The notes beneath the pieces are model-generated. The model was not told where the DNA came from. It searched no databases and was given only the letters and a program-made list of their open reading frames with translations. A DNA stretch of 8,076 bases from Pirellulaceae bacterium (GTDB lineage: Bacteria; Planctomycetota; Planctomycetia; Pirellulales; Pirellulaceae). A program made the translations under genes and the position numbers. Below, one piece after another: positions 5,404-8,076 of this stretch; position 1 is the stretch's first letter, and each line of letters starts with the position of its first letter. The stretch spans positions 1 to 8,076 of the forward strand of contig JADLDX010000813.1 of the NCBI GenBank assembly GCA_020846515.1. The letters run 5' to 3'.

Positions 5404-6143
5404 GCGGATTGTCACGTCGATGGCGTACCTTGAGCGGACTGCTGGTCGCTTTCAGTATCCTCTGCTGGTTCTTGCCTCTCTTTCATATCCGACCGCTCGG
5501 CGGCGATGAAACGGGCCAAGACTTGCAAGCGACCACTGAACCGGCTCGTTCACAACAAGCTGGTGCCACACAAACAAATGCAGAGCCAACGAGCGCTGAG
5601 CCAACTAGTGCGGGCGCGCCAGGCAGCCTGGCGTTGCGGGCAAAAGGCACCGACGTCCAACAACTCTGGGATGCTTTTGATCAAGATGCTGTCGAAGCCA
5701 GGAAACAATACGGTCGCCAGGCTGGATTAGGCGGTGCTTTCTACTTTTGCATTACCGGTCAAGGAACGATCCAATCGGTCGAAGGTGACCGGGTGATGAT
5801 CACCGTCGATGGCAGTCCGCGTCGAGTCTGTCTGGAGTTGGGCGTTGTGGTTGGTAACACCGTGCGTGAAGCGTTGGGAGTCAAGGCGAGTGATTTTAAG
5901 AACTCACAAGAGTTCAACGCAGTTTCGACGGAGTTCAACAGGCAAGTGGAGCAAGACATCATCGCGCCTAATCGCGATCGATTGCAGCCCGGTGCGCTGG
6001 TTCAGTTTACGGGCTGTGCGAAACTGGGCGGCCAGTCAGATCTCAATCCGATCTGCCTGGTTCCAATTCAGCTGACCGTGCAAGGCCACGACACCTCTTC
6101 CGCAGGAACATCTGCCAAGGCCAGCGGGGAACTGCCCCCGTGA
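5400..6143 (+). CDS. DUF2291 family membrane-anchored periplasmic protein
   Basis: The 247-residue product has a single N-terminal membrane segment (about 12-30, [20 protein letters not shown]). An Ala/Thr/Gln/Pro-rich linker (40-80) follows, containing a tandem AEPTS (61-70), and then a DUF2291 domain (about 85-230). The match to that family is by pattern: a Gly-Tyr-Phe strand ([20 protein letters not shown]), [16 protein letters not shown], a [20 protein letters not shown] segment, and a closing [16 protein letters not shown]2291 genes recur beside sugar ABC operons but their function is not established. A role in assembling or assisting the transporter is a guess. Cys22 does not sit in a proper lipobox. 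The GTG at 5400 overlaps the rbsB stop (GTGA). However, AAGGAG at 5395-5400 is correctly spaced (8 bases) for a TTG at 5409, which would remove three residues. Which start is used is unresolved. Confidence 0.85.
   Translation: MSGLSRRWRTLSGLLVAFSILCWFLPLFHIRPLGGDETGQDLQATTEPARSQQAGATQTNAEPTSAEPTSAGAPGSLALRAKGTDVQQLWDAFDQDAVEARKQYGRQAGLGGAFYFCITGQGTIQSVEGDRVMITVDGSPRRVCLELGVVVGNTVREALGVKASDFKNSQEFNAVSTEFNRQVEQDIIAPNRDRLQPGALVQFTGCAKLGGQSDLNPICLVPIQLTVQGHDTSSAGTSAKASGELPP
6125..6140 (+). promoter_or_regulatory. Hairpin covering the rbsA ribosome binding site
   Basis: CGGGG (6125-6129) pairs perfectly with CCCCG (6136-6140) around the loop AACTGC. The stem includes the GGGGA that serves as the Shine-Dalgarno-like site for rbsA (nine bases before the start) and the first base of its GTG start. 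A ribosome finishing the DUF2291 gene would open it, so rbsA translation could depend on upstream translation. This is inferred from base pairing only. Confidence 0.4.
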
Positions 6144-7687
6144 GCCAGCCGACAATCCCTATCTTGAACGGCACGCGTGACGTATTAGCTGGCGAACAAA
6201 TCGTCAAACGCTACCCAGGTGTGCTGGCACTGGACCACGTCGACTTTGCGGTCCACGCGGGAGAAGTCCACGGTTTAATCGGTGAAAATGGCGCCGGCAA
6301 ATCGACACTGATGCGCATCCTCGCGGGCATCATCTCACCCGACGAAGGGACGATTTGCTTAGACGGACAACCTGTTCGCTTGAGTAGTCCGCGAGATGCC
6401 ACCGAACGCGGGATTGCTCTCGTCCATCAAGAGTTGAACCTGGTCCCTTATATGTCGGTGGCCGAGAACATTTTTCTTGGACGCGAGCTAGTATCCAGTT
6501 CCGGCTTGATTCGGACGCGCGAGCAGTATTTGCAAACCCGTAAACTGCTCGCCAACTTGGACGATACCATCGACCCTCACACGCAAGTGTTTCGCCTGCG
6601 AGTTGGACAACAGCAGGTGGTCGAGATCGCCAAAGCGATTAACTCGCAGGCGCGCGTGATCTTTATGGATGAACCAACTTCGGCGATCAGCGATCAAGAA
6701 GTCGAGTCGCTCTTTCGTTTGATTGGCTCGCTTCGCCAATCAGGTGTGGCGATTGTTTATGTTTCGCACAAACTAGACGAGCTTCTGCGCATTAGCGATC
6801 GTATCACGGTGCTGCGTGATGGCAAGTTTGTCGCGACTGTATCCACGGCTGACACCGATCGCGACCAGATCGTGCGCTACATGGTCGGTCGGAAATTGGA
6901 AGAGTTGTATGTGCATTCACCGGCATCCCAGCAGCGCAGCGAGCGTTTGCGAGTTGATTCGCTGACCCTGCCAGGTCGAAGCATCCATCGACCTTTGGTC
7001 GATCGCGTCTCGTTGGCGGCTCATGGTGGTGAAGTGCTCGGCATCTTTGGGTTGATGGGCGCGGGTCGCACTGAATTGCTCGAGTCGATTTTCGGTTTGC
7101 ATCCGCGACAGATGACTGGCACGATCGTCATCGATGGCACTGCCGTGTCGATCTGTTCGCCGGCCCAGGCGCTAGCCTGCGGACTTGGCCTCGTCCCTGA
7201 AGATAGAAAACACCAGGGGCTGATTTTGGGGATGAGCGTCCAAGCGAACATGAGCCTGTCGAATCTCGCTGACATGCAAACTGGCGGATTGCTTAGTCAC
7301 CAACGCGAGCGAACCCAAGCGGAGCGCTACGTCGAACAGTTCGCAATTCGTACGCCCACTGTTTCTCAAGCGGTGCGGAAACTGAGCGGCGGTAATCAAC
7401 AGAAAGTCGTCCTGTCCAAGGTGCTAGCCTGCAAGCCTCGCGTCTTGATGCTCGATGAACCTACGCGTGGAATTGACATCGGCGCGAAGCGCGAGATCTA
7501 TGCTCTGATCGATCGACTGAAACGTGAGGGGCTGGCGATCGTGGTTGTTTCCTCCGAATTGCCTGAGCTGTTAGGCATTGCCGATCGCATCCTGGTCATG
7601 TGTGAAGGCAGAAAGACAGCCGAGTATGATCGAGCCAGTGCTACTGAGGAATTGCTGATGCAAGCGGCAGTTCCGATCACCAGTTGA
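6140..7687 (+). CDS. rbsA: Ribose ABC transporter double ATP-binding protein
   Basis: The 515-residue protein has two fused nucleotide-binding domains, the layout of sugar importers such as E. coli RbsA (501 residues), and powers the RbsC permease from the cytoplasmic face. Domain 1 has Walker A GENGAGKST (48-56), Q-loop Gln97, signature LRVGQQQ (153-159), Walker B VIFMDE (173-178) and switch His210. Domain 2 has a degenerate Walker A GLMGAGRT (304-311, Lys replaced by Arg310), signature LSGGNQQ (415-421), Walker B VLMLDE (435-440) and Ser-Ser (471-472) where the switch His would be. This asymmetry is usual in the family and implies one main hydrolytic site. The domain 1 signature has Arg154 where Ser is commonest. 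The GTG start overlaps the preceding stop as GTGA, implying translational coupling with the DUF2291 gene. Confidence 0.95.
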   Translation: MSQPTIPILNGTRDVLAGEQIVKRYPGVLALDHVDFAVHAGEVHGLIGENGAGKSTLMRILAGIISPDEGTICLDGQPVRLSSPRDATERGIALVHQELNLVPYMSVAENIFLGRELVSSSGLIRTREQYLQTRKLLANLDDTIDPHTQVFRLRVGQQQVVEIAKAINSQARVIFMDEPTSAISDQEVESLFRLIGSLRQSGVAIVYVSHKLDELLRISDRITVLRDGKFVATVSTADTDRDQIVRYMVGRKLEELYVHSPASQQRSERLRVDSLTLPGRSIHRPLVDRVSLAAHGGEVLGIFGLMGAGRTELLESIFGLHPRQMTGTIVIDGTAVSICSPAQALACGLGLVPEDRKHQGLILGMSVQANMSLSNLADMQTGGLLSHQRERTQAERYVEQFAIRTPTVSQAVRKLSGGNQQKVVLSKVLACKPRVLMLDEPTRGIDIGAKREIYALIDRLKREGLAIVVVSSELPELLGIADRILVMCEGRKTAEYDRASATEELLMQAAVPITS

Positions 7688-7776
7688 GGCATGAGCGAGG
7701 TGCCAAGCTACGCTACCCCTTCTACTAAATGACGGAACGAGGGCGCATAGCGTTGCCCCCTACGTTAGGAAAATCT

Positions 7777-8076
7777 ATGTCGGAAAAATCAAGAGTATGG
7801 CAGTACGCTAGCCGCTTTCAATCGCTGCTGGTCCTGGTTCTGATGATCGTTGCGATGAGTTTATTGTCTGATCGCTTCCTGACGCCGGCCAACGGCTGGA
7901 ACATCATGCGCCAAATCTCAGTCAACGTATGCTTGTCCGTGGGCATGACTGTGGTGATTTTGTCAGGCGGGATCGATTTGTCGGTCGGGTCTGTGTTGGC
8001 ATTTTCGGGAGCGGTGACTGCAGGATTAATCAAGTTCGCCATCCCGGTGGCATGGTTGGGCGTCGAAATACAATTT
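7777..8076 (+). CDS. rbsC: Ribose ABC transporter permease, N-terminal part
   Basis: The frame starts at ATG 7777 and runs off the right edge, giving the first 100 residues of an inner-membrane permease (BPD_transp_2 type). A first membrane helix spans about residues 15-31 (SLLVLVLMIVAMSLLS). It is followed by the family-typical NIMRQISVNVCLSVGMTVVILSGGIDLSVGSVLAFSGAV, where GGIDLSVG (64-71) is the hallmark of RbsC/XylH/AraH-like permeases. AGGA at 7767-7770 is a good ribosome binding site, six bases from the ATG. The gap from rbsA is 89 bases (7688-7776). It holds a weak imperfect hairpin near 7741-7758 (GGGCGC-ATA-GCG...CCC) but no terminator-like T-run, so co-transcription with rbsA is likely. 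Confidence 0.93.
   Translation, partial: MSEKSRVWQYASRFQSLLVLVLMIVAMSLLSDRFLTPANGWNIMRQISVNVCLSVGMTVVILSGGIDLSVGSVLAFSGAVTAGLIKFAIPVAWLGVEIQF

Noticed and set aside
6917..7102. The degenerate second Walker A (Lys to Arg) in RbsA as a sign of gene decay
   Set aside because: Asymmetric second domains without the Walker Lys and switch His are normal in RbsA/XylG-type fused ATPases.
4600..7590. Frequent CGATCG hexamers, suggesting a HIP1-like repeated octamer
   Set aside because: The full palindrome GCGATCGC is rare here and the hexamers fall in Ile/Arg/Asp/Ser codon contexts, so codon use explains them.
7688..7776. A terminator between rbsA and rbsC
   Set aside because: Only weak imperfect hairpins without a T-run are present, and rbsC follows with a good ribosome binding site in the same operon order as known rbs clusters.

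Overview
The window reads as one chromosomal segment of a planctomycete-like bacterium (Pirellulales/Rhodopirellula type). That assignment is an inference. It rests on moderately GC-rich coding DNA, weak or absent Shine-Dalgarno sites before most genes, and palindromic intergenic repeats of a style I associate with that phylum. No marker gene in the window proves it.

Layout, left to right. The 3' end of an unrecognised plus-strand gene (1-273) meets a convergent AraC/XylS-family regulator on the minus strand (289-1116), with a small hairpin between them. The regulator most resembles MelR. A 481-base divergent spacer (1117-1597) then separates it from a plus-strand sugar gene cluster. No gene was found in this spacer. 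It is packed with repeats: a 17-base direct repeat in two copies, a 67-base double-hairpin palindrome, a solitary repeat end, an imperfect hairpin, and a ~153-base MITE-like element with 29-base terminal inverted repeats (26 of 29 matching).

The cluster runs rbsK (ribokinase), a zinc-dependent medium-chain alcohol dehydrogenase, rbsD (ribose pyranase), rbsB (ribose-binding lipoprotein), a DUF2291 membrane-anchored protein, rbsA (double ATPase) and the start of rbsC (permease), which is cut by the right edge. All genes point the same way. The rbsB/DUF2291 and DUF2291/rbsA junctions are 4-base GTGA overlaps, so these three are probably translationally coupled.

How they work together (inference from families): RbsB captures ribose or a close relative outside the inner membrane. 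RbsC and RbsA import it, RbsD interconverts pyranose and furanose forms, and RbsK phosphorylates it to ribose 5-phosphate. The RbsB ribose contacts known from E. coli are conserved at nine of ten positions checked, with one Phe-to-Trp change. The dehydrogenase is not part of the classical rbs operon and suggests a second input, such as a polyol. The DUF2291 protein is a recurrent but uncharacterised partner of sugar ABC operons. The MelR-like protein is the likely local regulator.

I see no dramatic new system. The most unusual feature is at the 5' end of rbsB, where three palindromic repeat copies lie inside the signal-peptide coding region in frame. They give a long n-region with a duplicated TFAERTTT peptide ahead of the lipobox. 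I found no tRNA, rRNA, CRISPR array, transposase or convincing promoter.
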